Shown here: positions 47,776 through 55,153 of the stretch, piece by piece
How the letters are laid out: each line of letters begins with the position of its first letter
How positions within the stretch are numbered: position 1 is the first letter of the stretch
Assembly (NCBI GenBank): GCA_017443595.1
Contig: JAFSYU010000040.1
Coordinates: 124,001-188,000 of the forward strand
Direction: 5' to 3'
DNA length: 64,000 nucleotides
Source of the DNA: Clostridia bacterium
GTDB lineage: Bacteria > Bacillota > Clostridia > Oscillospirales > CAG-272
The notes under the pieces: generated by a model
What the model saw: the letters and a program-made list of their open reading frames with translations, nothing else
Told to the model about the DNA's origin: nothing
Databases searched by the model: none
Made by a program: the position numbers and the translations under genes

Positions 47776-50421
47776 CAGTTTTTTGACTTCTACTTTTATT
47801 GTCGCGGTCAGTCCCATATACGTTGCCGTAATTGTCGTTGTGCCGACCTTCTTTGCCGTTATCTTGCCGTCCGCGCTTACGCTTATAACGCTTTCGTCAT
47901 ATCCGGATAACGTACAGCCCTGATCCCAGCCCTGAACGCTTGCGGAATTGTCCTTGTTTGTTGCTTCCGTATAGCTTGACGTGTTGCCCCACAGCATAAG
48001 ATACTCGTTTACAGCGCTTTTTGCTATGAACGCCGGCTGTTTTGTTTCGCTTTTTGCGTATATCGTTACCGTATCCGTTTCCGGATAAAACGCCACGGGT
48101 CCCGTCTGATCAAGATACGCGGGAACGACCGCCATCTCGCACATGAGTCCGTTATATTTTGCGTAAACTCTCACGACCTCGTCCGCAAGCAGTTTGACTT
48201 TGAACGTCGAGCCGCTTATATCAAGCTGAAGCTTTGTCCGGTCGTAAATGAACTCGGTCTGCTTCAGCACGTTGTTTGAAGCTATAGACGAGCTGCCGTT
48301 TTTGTTTGTGAGAGTCATATTGCACGCCTTTGACGTGCCTTTGCTCGTTATGCTTATAGTCCTTGATCCCGTGCTGACGTAGTAATTGTTCGATCCCATA
48401 CGTATCTGAACAACGTCCGGAGTATGAGTCGTATCGGAGACGTTTGTGTCGGAGGCGTCTTTTGATATAACTCTGCTCAGGTGCTTGTAGTTATCCGATC
48501 CTATGAATACTATCGGTGAAAGTCTCGTTCTCCAGCACGCCCAGCTGTAGCCGTCGGGCTGATACGCGTATCCCACGTACTGCTGAGTATTGAATATATC
48601 TATGTGTCCGAGCCTGTCGCCCGTAATACCCATATTGTGTATGCAGGTCTGTATGTTTGAAGAAGCGGTGGTGTGATACAGCGACGCCTCGTGCCTGAAA
48701 TATATGCCGTCAAACGACGTCATAACGTTTATATAACAGCTTTCGTTAAATCTGTTTGCCGTTGCCACGGATATAAAACAGTTGTACGCATCTATATATT
48801 TTACGTCTGCGCTGTCCTCGGCGTTGGCGTGTTTGTATGCGACGCCGCGGTATACCATGGTCTCCGGCCAGTTTTCGCTCGTCGCGTCAGCGGTATAAAC
48901 TTTTGTATACTCTACGGTGTTTGAAGCGGTTATCCACGACGCGTAGATATACAGCGTGTCGCCCACAACTACCATGGATCCTTCGCCGCAGCCCCAGTCG
49001 GATTTTGTTCCGTCGTAAGAGATTATGGGTCTCGGGTCATTGCCCCAGCCGGTTCCGTCCCATTTTTCAACGAACGCGCCTTCCGGCGTCTCGCTTCTTG
49101 CAACGAAAAGATTGTTGTCAACGCCGTCATGCCAGAGGATAGTAGTATACGTTGCGTAGTAGTATTTACCTATTTTTATGACGCCCGGGTCGCAGGACCA
49201 GTTCCAGTCCTCCGCGGCGGAGGTCGGCCGCACCGCGCCGGTATCTGTCGTCCAGGTAAAGCCGTTGTCATACGACTTGCGGTACATTCCCCAGTCTATT
49301 TCACCTGACACGCCGGGGTTTGACGCCAGCCAGCAGTCTATCGTTCCATCGTCGTTTATTATAAAGCTCGGTCCGTATCTGTAGCCGGTTTTGCCCGCGC
49401 CGGGATCGTAGATGTCCCAGCCGGAGTTTGCAACGCGGAAAATGGAATCTTTCTCATACGGGTTGTTCTGCAGATACGTAGTTTTCAGATCGTAATTGCT
49501 TCCGCGCGATACAACGCTGTATTCGCCGTTCTTTTCTATACACTGCACGAGTTTTAACCGCAGCGCGTTGGATACGACCTGCGCGTATTCCGCGTACGAA
49601 AGCGTCTCCGAATTTTTCTTAGACAGATCTACGTAGTTGCTTAAACCTATTTCCGAAGAAAGCTTTGCTACGCCGCGCTCGTCGGCGTATTCTCTGTAGC
49701 CGAGAGCGTAAAGCAGACCGCGCAGCACCTCGCCGTACGTTATATCGTCATCCGGCTGAAATTCCGCAGCTTCCGGGATAAGCATATATCCCTGATTTAC
49801 GGCTATCTCTGAAAATTTCATTTTATTGGTGTAAGAGCCGAGATCGCTGTAATCGTTATTGCAGATATAGTCGTTTAGGTTTTTGCCGAAACCCGACATA
49901 TATACTATGTCTTCCGCAAATTTGACTCTTGTCACGTTGTTTTCAGGCTGAGCCAGATTGTTTCTTACGGTCTTGTCCTTTTTAAGACGCGTTAATATCG
50001 CGGCTCCGTCTCCGTCGTCGGACAACGGATCTGACGATACGTTTTTGCCGCTCAGATCTTCATCCGGTATGATATAACCCGGATCTTTCGGCGTCGCCGG
50101 CTTTTTGCCGTAATAGAGCTTTATATTCGCTCCGGACAGAAATCTGAACAGATCCACAACGTCTTTATTGTCAACGTTTCCGTCGCCGTTGCAGTCCGCG
50201 GCGACCGTATCAAAATCTGTTTGTGCCGATCCGCTTAAATGTCTGAATAAAACGGTCACGTCCTTGTTGTTTACTTTACTGTCTTTGTTGATGTCTCCCG
50301 TTATGCCGGCTTCGGCTGAGACGGGCGTACCCGTGTCTGCGGACGCGGATACCGTATGGATCTGACATACGGCGGTAACGACCGTGATCGCCGTAAGGAT
50401 CGCTGACAGCAGTTTTTTCAT
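47773..50421 (-). CDS. Secreted dockerin / SLH-like / beta-propeller / Ig-like protein
   Basis: This 882-residue exported protein has a signal peptide (about residues 1-27) and a type I dockerin (about 41-98) with two Ca-binding loops DINKDSKVNNKD (43-54) and DCNGDGNVDNKD (76-87). The region 160-300 resembles S-layer-homology repeats (VTRVKFAEDIVYM; FQPDDDITYGEVLRGLLYALGY; LSYAEYAQVVSNALRLKL). The central 340 residues have beta-propeller-type features seen in GH43/GH32-like enzymes (YRYGPSFIINDDGTIDCWLAS; WSCDPGVIKIGKYYYATYTT). A C-terminal Ig-like (BIG2) segment VISVSADGKITAKKVGTTTITAT follows. It may bind both cell wall and a cohesin. Its catalytic role is uncertain because the key acidic residues were not established. 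Confidence 0.8.
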   Translation of the reverse strand: MKKLLSAILTAITVVTAVCQIHTVSASADTGTPVSAEAGITGDINKDSKVNNKDVTVLFRHLSGSAQTDFDTVAADCNGDGNVDNKDVVDLFRFLSGANIKLYYGKKPATPKDPGYIIPDEDLSGKNVSSDPLSDDGDGAAILTRLKKDKTVRNNLAQPENNVTRVKFAEDIVYMSGFGKNLNDYICNNDYSDLGSYTNKMKFSEIAVNQGYMLIPEAAEFQPDDDITYGEVLRGLLYALGYREYADERGVAKLSSEIGLSNYVDLSKKNSETLSYAEYAQVVSNALRLKLVQCIEKNGEYSVVSRGSNYDLKTTYLQNNPYEKDSIFRVANSGWDIYDPGAGKTGYRYGPSFIINDDGTIDCWLASNPGVSGEIDWGMYRKSYDNGFTWTTDTGAVRPTSAAEDWNWSCDPGVIKIGKYYYATYTTILWHDGVDNNLFVARSETPEGAFVEKWDGTGWGNDPRPIISYDGTKSDWGCGEGSMVVVGDTLYIYASWITASNTVEYTKVYTADATSENWPETMVYRGVAYKHANAEDSADVKYIDAYNCFISVATANRFNESCYINVMTSFDGIYFRHEASLYHTTASSNIQTCIHNMGITGDRLGHIDIFNTQQYVGYAYQPDGYSWACWRTRLSPIVFIGSDNYKHLSRVISKDASDTNVSDTTHTPDVVQIRMGSNNYYVSTGSRTISITSKGTSKACNMTLTNKNGSSSIASNNVLKQTEFIYDRTKLQLDISGSTFKVKLLADEVVRVYAKYNGLMCEMAVVPAYLDQTGPVAFYPETDTVTIYAKSETKQPAFIAKSAVNEYLMLWGNTSSYTEATNKDNSASVQGWDQGCTLSGYDESVISVSADGKITAKKVGTTTITATYMGLTATIKVEVKKL

Positions 50422-50450
50422 TTTTCAGGTTCCTTTTACGTATTTTTTTA

Positions 50451-52769
50451 TCACGTGCCGTGTTTAAGAGCTATATCGCAGCCCGACACGTATTTGAAAA
50501 GCGTTACGGTATCCTTGTTGTTTATATCTCCGTCTCCGTCGCAGTCCGCTGTTATCCTGTCAAACGCCTGATCCGGGTCGCTTAAAGCTCTGAAAAGGAC
50601 GGTCACGTCTTTGTTGTTTACCTTTTTGTCTCCGTTTATGTCGCCCAGCCTGTTGAACTGCACCGTTTTGGTCTGTGTCTCAAAGCCTTTTTTGGTAAAC
50701 GCCTCGCTCGTATAAGTGATCTTTCCGCCGGCTTTGTAAGTGGCTTTCTTTACGACTTCCGCCGTTACGTTTACCGTTTCCGTCTCGCCGCCGTGTTCGG
50801 CGTTGAGCACGCACTTGTGAGAGGCGGTAAGGGTTTTGTTGTCCGCGGACCATACGTATTCCGCTTCTCCCCATTCGTGCGTCATTTCATACGGGATATC
50901 TATCACGTTTTCGTTTGCAAGCAGGTTGCCCACCGTCTCGCGCACTTTGGCGAATTTTTCCGTATCCGTTGAATAATCGCCTAACGCCGTAGTTATCTGC
51001 TTTATCATAAGATCGGACGTTCCTTCGCCGTATTTCTGATCGAGCAGCGTGAAATAGTCGTAATCCTCAACGCCGTCGCGTATGGATTCAAGACGCAGAG
51101 AGCCGATAGGTCCGGGATAACCGTCGCTGCCGTATTTGTCTATGTATTCCTGAAGCGCGCCGCCGGGATATATAAGCACGCCGTTGCCGTAAGTGTTTAC
51201 AACGGTCCCGTTTACGGCGTACTCATATTTCTTTGTCCATGTTTTTGCGTTTTCCCATTCGTTGCACATATAGTAAAGCACGCCGTCTATGTTATAAAGC
51301 TTTGACTGCCAGAAAAGTATCCTGTGTTTTACCGACTCGTCGTTTATGGAAAACGTTATCTCGGGGTTATGCGGGAAACGCGTTACGTACCACCACACCT
51401 CGTCTCCGCCGGCTTGCTGCTCAGCCATCCTGTCAATGAACACGCCGTATTTGTCTTCCATGGCTTTCTGATAGAAATCGTTATAAAGACTTGAATAAGC
51501 CGCCTTGTCCTTGCTCGTGTTGAAGAAGTAAGTTTTCGGGCACCATACGGTCACGTCGTCTTCAAGATACTTGAAAAAGTCGTAAGTATTATTTATGGCT
51601 GTATCGTAATGTATGGGTGTTATGAGCTTGTGCGCTCCGAAATACTCTGTGAACTGTGCGTTCCACATTTTTATGTTTTCCAGAGCAGCTACGGAAAGAG
51701 GCTCGTCGCCGTTATAATCTTTATCAAAATAAGGATAGAAATACGCTTTATCAAGCCATTCCTGCTTTTTTGATACCCTGTCATACGTTGACTGGAGGAT
51801 ATCCGGTATATATTTGTGCGTTGTTTTGTCTAAGGCGTAATTGGGATCGTATTTCCAGAACAGCGCGTACGCGGTGCAGCGCGGATCGTCAAGATATTTC
51901 TCGACCTCGTTTGACCAGAACCAGCCGCGCTTCGCGTAAGGCAGATTATAGCAGTTTACCTTGTTGTCAAGAAGGTATTCGTAATACAACGCGTAAAGGT
52001 CGTCTTCAAGTCCGTCCTGTGTGGCGCCTTCTCTGTTGGCGCCGACTATGACGGACCATTCGTTAAGATCCGTCAGGGTCTTGCAGTATGAAGCGACGGG
52101 GAGAGTGAAATCCCACACGTACGCGTATACGTTAGCCTGCTTTATAACGTTTCCGTCGCTGTCTTTCAGTTTTACGGTGGCGGAGTACTGACCCGCCGGA
52201 GAATCGGCTTTTGATTTTACTTTTATTATAAACATCTGGCTTTTGTTTTTCGTCAGATCGAATTCGTGTTCAAGCACGGGTATCGGGTCGACCACGGTCT
52301 TTCCGTCAACGTCGTCGAAATACCAGCCGTAGCAGACTTCTTTGTCAAGCTTTTTGCCGTCAGCGTTTTTGAACTTTGAAACGGAGAGCGTAAGACCGCT
52401 CATATCTCTGTCCGATGCGATCAGCAGATGACAGCCTTCCGTCTCGTTTTTCGCAAGCGTTATCTGATACGTGTTTTTGCCGTTGGAGGTTATCTCTTCC
52501 GCGGGCGTGTTGTAATAGCTGTGGTCAAACCACATGGTTATACCGCCGTCCTCGTGTTCCGCGGTTACGGGATCGTTTGACACCTCCGGTACAAGCGATA
52601 CTACGTTGTCAAAAATATACTGAGCCTGCAGTTTTTTGTTGTCGGACAGCTCATGCAGAGCCTTATAAGCGTCCGGCGCGCCGCTCGGTGAGCCAGCGGC
52701 GGACGTAAGCGCCGGGGCGAGCGACAAAAACATACAGGTGATAAGCAATCCGATGACTAATTTTTTCAT
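50451..52769 (-). CDS. Secreted DUF4091 glycosidase-like protein with C-terminal dockerin
   Basis: This 772-residue secreted protein has a signal peptide (residues 1-24) and a large enzyme-like part. The final part of the catalytic region holds PIGSLRLESIRDGVEDYDYFTLLDQKYG (about residues 560-590), the DUF4091 signature found in GH123-like enzymes. A helical (beta/alpha)8 type core is suggested by the segments before it. The C-terminus carries a type I dockerin (709-772) with loops DINGDKKVNNKD and DCDGDGDINNKD, nearly the same as in the neighbouring protein. It may attach to a cohesin on the cell surface and attack complex glycans such as glycosaminoglycans or N-acetylgalactosamine-containing polymers; this is family inference. 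A consensus promoter precedes it. Confidence 0.82.
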   Translation of the reverse strand: MKKLVIGLLITCMFLSLAPALTSAAGSPSGAPDAYKALHELSDNKKLQAQYIFDNVVSLVPEVSNDPVTAEHEDGGITMWFDHSYYNTPAEEITSNGKNTYQITLAKNETEGCHLLIASDRDMSGLTLSVSKFKNADGKKLDKEVCYGWYFDDVDGKTVVDPIPVLEHEFDLTKNKSQMFIIKVKSKADSPAGQYSATVKLKDSDGNVIKQANVYAYVWDFTLPVASYCKTLTDLNEWSVIVGANREGATQDGLEDDLYALYYEYLLDNKVNCYNLPYAKRGWFWSNEVEKYLDDPRCTAYALFWKYDPNYALDKTTHKYIPDILQSTYDRVSKKQEWLDKAYFYPYFDKDYNGDEPLSVAALENIKMWNAQFTEYFGAHKLITPIHYDTAINNTYDFFKYLEDDVTVWCPKTYFFNTSKDKAAYSSLYNDFYQKAMEDKYGVFIDRMAEQQAGGDEVWWYVTRFPHNPEITFSINDESVKHRILFWQSKLYNIDGVLYYMCNEWENAKTWTKKYEYAVNGTVVNTYGNGVLIYPGGALQEYIDKYGSDGYPGPIGSLRLESIRDGVEDYDYFTLLDQKYGEGTSDLMIKQITTALGDYSTDTEKFAKVRETVGNLLANENVIDIPYEMTHEWGEAEYVWSADNKTLTASHKCVLNAEHGGETETVNVTAEVVKKATYKAGGKITYTSEAFTKKGFETQTKTVQFNRLGDINGDKKVNNKDVTVLFRALSDPDQAFDRITADCDGDGDINNKDTVTLFKYVSGCDIALKHGT

Positions 52770-52799
52770 AAGAATCGACCTTTCAAAATCATTAAATAT

Positions 52800-52828
52800 A
52801 TTATATCAAAATAAGACGGCTTTGTCAA
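52800..52828 (-). promoter_or_regulatory. Promoter of the DUF4091-dockerin gene
   Basis: On the minus strand TTGACA (52823-52828) and TATAAT (52800-52805) are separated by 17 bases, a perfect consensus. It is 31 bases before the start codon. Confidence 0.85.
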
Positions 52829-52924
52829 CCTCAAAATTGCAAATAAAGCCGCCTGCGAACGGTGAAAAAGGCCTTTCAAAAACGGACGGTAAAAAACGAA
52901 AAAAGAAACGGAAACAATTCCTGT

Positions 52925-52953
52925 CAGCCGGCGTTTGTCCCGGCTGTTTTTTT
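52925..52953 (+). terminator. Orphan terminator upstream of mraZ
   Basis: CAGCCGG (52925-52931) and CCGGCTG (52940-52946) form a stem followed by seven T. No plus-strand gene ends near it. Its purpose is unclear; it may insulate the mraZ promoter or end a small transcript starting between 52830 and 52920. Confidence 0.6.
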
Positions 52954-52996
52954 GTCGAAAAAATGTAAACTTTTAGTTAACACGGGTATACGCCTA

Positions 52997-53024
52997 TTGA
53001 CTTTTTATGTTATTGATATATAAT
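52997..53024 (+). promoter_or_regulatory. Promoter of the mraZ division and cell-wall cluster
   Basis: TTGACT (52997-53002), 16 bases, TATAAT (53019-53024). The start codon lies about 123 bases further on, leaving a leader that contains the TGTGG motifs. Confidence 0.75.
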
Positions 53025-53079
53025 GAAAGTACGCTGAGTGGCGCAAAAGTTATCAATTCCACCACCAAAAGTCAATAGA

Positions 53080-53124
53080 TGTGGAGAAAGGTGTGGAAAA
53101 TGTGGATAACTTTGAGTAATGTGG
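53080..53124 (+). promoter_or_regulatory. TGTGG cluster: possible MraZ operator and DnaA boxes
   Basis: TGTGG occurs at 53080, 53092, 53101 and 53120, the kind of repeated TGG-rich element bound by MraZ in front of its own gene. TGTGGATAA at 53101-53109 is the complement of the DnaA box TTATCCACA, and a second copy lies in the mraZ coding region at 53173-53181. Confidence 0.5.
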
Positions 53125-53146
53125 AGAGAAAGGAGGGCAAAAATCC

Positions 53147-53572
53147 GTGTTTTACGGTGAATTCAATCACACTGTGGATAATAAGGGCAGGGTTTTTGTA
53201 CCCGCCTGCTTCCGCGATCAGCTTATAGGTAAATTCTACGTGTCCAGGACAGAGGACAAATGCGTTAAAATATATTCAAAACCGGAGTGGGACAAGTTCT
53301 GCGCCCGTTTTGAAAACATACCGGGCGATAAAAACACAAAAGCCAGCCGTTTCATCTTCCGCTACGCTTACGAGGTGGAGCTCGATTCAAGCGGCAGACT
53401 CCTTATACCGGAAAAGCTCCGCACGCACGCGGAACTTAAAAAAGACGTCGTTATCATAGGCAGAAACACGCTGGCGGAGATTTGGGATTCCGATCTGTTT
53501 GACAAATACGTTGAGGAAGAAGACCGTGAGCAGATCATGGATTACATCAACGAGGCCGGTATCCCGACGTGA
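53147..53572 (+). CDS. mraZ: Transcriptional regulator MraZ
   Basis: This 141-residue AbrB-fold regulator is the first gene of the division and cell-wall cluster. It contains two swapped-hairpin domains with FYGEFNHTVDNKGRVFVPACFRD and the second YAYEVELDSSGRLLIPEKLR. The D-x-K/S-G-R-V/L-x-x-P signature occurs in both. It binds DNA in front of its own gene and can repress the cluster. The start is GTG (53147) after AAGGAGGG. The stop overlaps the rsmH GTG start by four bases. Confidence 0.96.
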   Translation: MFYGEFNHTVDNKGRVFVPACFRDQLIGKFYVSRTEDKCVKIYSKPEWDKFCARFENIPGDKNTKASRFIFRYAYEVELDSSGRLLIPEKLRTHAELKKDVVIIGRNTLAEIWDSDLFDKYVEEEDREQIMDYINEAGIPT

Positions 53573-54522
53573 GTACGAATACGAACGCATCGGATTTTTC
53601 TCACTGTTCCGTTCTGCTTGAAGAGACGGTGTCCGCGCTTTGCGTAAAGCCGGACGGCGTATACGTCGACCTTACGCTCGGCGGCGGCGGTCACAGCGAG
53701 AAGATAGCCGAAAAGCTCACCTCAGGCAGACTTATCTGCGTTGACGCGGATACGACGGCGATAGAGGCGTCAAAGCTCCGCTTATCACGCTTCGGCGGCA
53801 AAATAACCTTCGTACATTCTTTTAATGATGAGATAGATTCCGTGCTTGACAGTCTCGGGATAGAATATTTAGACGGCGCCGTGGCTGATCTCGGCGTATC
53901 GTCGTATCAGCTTGACAACGCGGATCGCGGATTTTCCTATATGCACGACGCGCCTCTCGATATGAGGATGGACGGGTCCGCGCCGCTTACCGCTTACAAC
54001 GTTGTAAACGGAAAAACAGAAGAAGAATTAAAAAGAATATTATATATATACGGTGAAGAGGAATTCGCACCGCGCATAGCGGCTGCGATATGCAGAAAAA
54101 GAGAAGAGTCCGCGATAAAGACCACCGCGGAATTATCGGATATAATCAAATCCGCAATACCGGCAAAGGCGAGAGTCGGAGGACACCACCCCGCCAAACG
54201 CAGCTTCCAGGCTATACGCATAGCCGTAAACGGCGAGCTGGAACGGCTGCCGGTAATGCTTACAAAGGTCATAGACCGGCTTGCGCCCGGCGGGATCTTT
54301 GCGGTGATCTCTTTCCACTCGCTTGAGGACAGGATCGTAAAAAACACCTTTGCCGACGCGGCAAGGGGTTGTACCTGTCCGCCTTCTTTTCCCGTATGCG
54401 TGTGCGGAAATAAAGAAAAAGTAAAAATAATAACAAAAAAACCGATATTGCCGGGCGAGGCGGAGCTTGAGATAAATCCGAGAAGCAGATCCGCAAAACT
54501 CCGCGTCTGCCGCAAAATATAA
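53569..54522 (+). CDS. rsmH: 16S rRNA (cytosine-1402-N4)-methyltransferase RsmH
   Basis: This 317-residue enzyme (MraW) methylates N4 of cytosine 1402 in 16S rRNA using S-adenosylmethionine. The SAM-binding loop is DLTLGGGGHSEKI, followed by DADTTAI, DLGVSSYQLD, the substrate region FSYMHDAPLDMRMD, and the later HHPAKRSFQAIRIAVNGEL and ISFHSLEDRIVKN. Length and motifs are normal. The GTG start overlaps the mraZ stop. The ftsL-like gene follows after 14 bases. Confidence 0.97.
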   Translation: MSTNTNASDFSHCSVLLEETVSALCVKPDGVYVDLTLGGGGHSEKIAEKLTSGRLICVDADTTAIEASKLRLSRFGGKITFVHSFNDEIDSVLDSLGIEYLDGAVADLGVSSYQLDNADRGFSYMHDAPLDMRMDGSAPLTAYNVVNGKTEEELKRILYIYGEEEFAPRIAAAICRKREESAIKTTAELSDIIKSAIPAKARVGGHHPAKRSFQAIRIAVNGELERLPVMLTKVIDRLAPGGIFAVISFHSLEDRIVKNTFADAARGCTCPPSFPVCVCGNKEKVKIITKKPILPGEAELEINPRSRSAKLRVCRKI

Positions 54523-54536
54523 AGGAGAGTGCGTAA

Positions 54537-55067
54537 ATGAATAACGCTGTTGTAAGAACAAATAAGACCGCTTTGTCGCGTCAGCAGAAGCGCGAGCTTC
54601 AAAAAGCCGCGGACGCCGTTGATATACGCACGCTTCCCAAAACAAAAATAGTATCAAGCGTTTTCACAACGGATAAGGCGGCGCACAGGACCGTTCCCTA
54701 CGGGATGATCTTCATGATATGCATTTTTACCATAGCCGCGCTTTTCGTGACGTTTTTGAGCGTCAGAGTAAACGAGGTGAATAACGAGATATCAACGCTC
54801 AACAGCAGGCTTGCGGATATAAGAGAGCAGACCGCGGACGCAAAAGCGGAAATATTTGAAAAAAAGGATATAACGCAAATACGTCAGACAGCGGAAAAAT
54901 ACGGTATGGTAAGATCCGAATATCTGCCCGCTCACTACATAACCGTTGAAGCCGAGGACAAGGTAACGCTGACACCGGATGAGGAAAACGAACGCGAATA
55001 TTCCTTTGCGGCGCTTTTGTCCGCTTTCGGAGACAGTATATCGTCGTTTCTGGAATACATAAGGTAA
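54537..55067 (+). CDS. ftsL: Septum protein FtsL/DivIC-like
   Basis: This 176-residue protein has a cytoplasmic basic segment, one membrane helix (about residues 55-78, IFMICIFTIAALFVTFLSV), and an extracellular coiled coil (VNNEISTLNSRLADIREQTADAKAEI) as in FtsL and DivIC, which recruit the division synthases FtsW and the class B PBP. Position between rsmH and the PBP gene is the standard one for ftsL. The N-terminal extension of about 50 residues is longer than the usual cytoplasmic part. A final acidic region follows. Identification by sequence is weak, as usual for the family, but synteny is strong. Confidence 0.85.
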   Translation: MNNAVVRTNKTALSRQQKRELQKAADAVDIRTLPKTKIVSSVFTTDKAAHRTVPYGMIFMICIFTIAALFVTFLSVRVNEVNNEISTLNSRLADIREQTADAKAEIFEKKDITQIRQTAEKYGMVRSEYLPAHYITVEAEDKVTLTPDEENEREYSFAALLSAFGDSISSFLEYIR

Positions 55068-55100
55068 CAGCTGAATAAACTGTATCGGTGACTGTTCACG

Positions 55101-55141
55101 GGTCCGCCGCCGAACCGGCGGCGGACCGTTTGATTTTTTTT
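55101..55141 (+). terminator. Strong terminator-like hairpin within the division cluster
   Basis: GGTCCGCCGCCG (55101-55112) and CGGCGGCGGACC (55116-55127) form a 12-bp perfect GC-rich stem around AAC, followed by GTTTGA and eight T. It lies between ftsL and the PBP gene, where read-through is expected. It may lower expression of the downstream genes or act as an attenuator. Confidence 0.75.
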
Positions 55142-55153
55142 GAGGAACTTGCA

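Noticed and set aside
52738..52968. Plus-strand frame of 76 residues upstream of mraZ
   Set aside because: It overlaps the signal-peptide region and promoter of the DUF4091 gene on the other strand and encodes a Lys-rich sequence without family similarity; the terminator at 52925 lies inside it.
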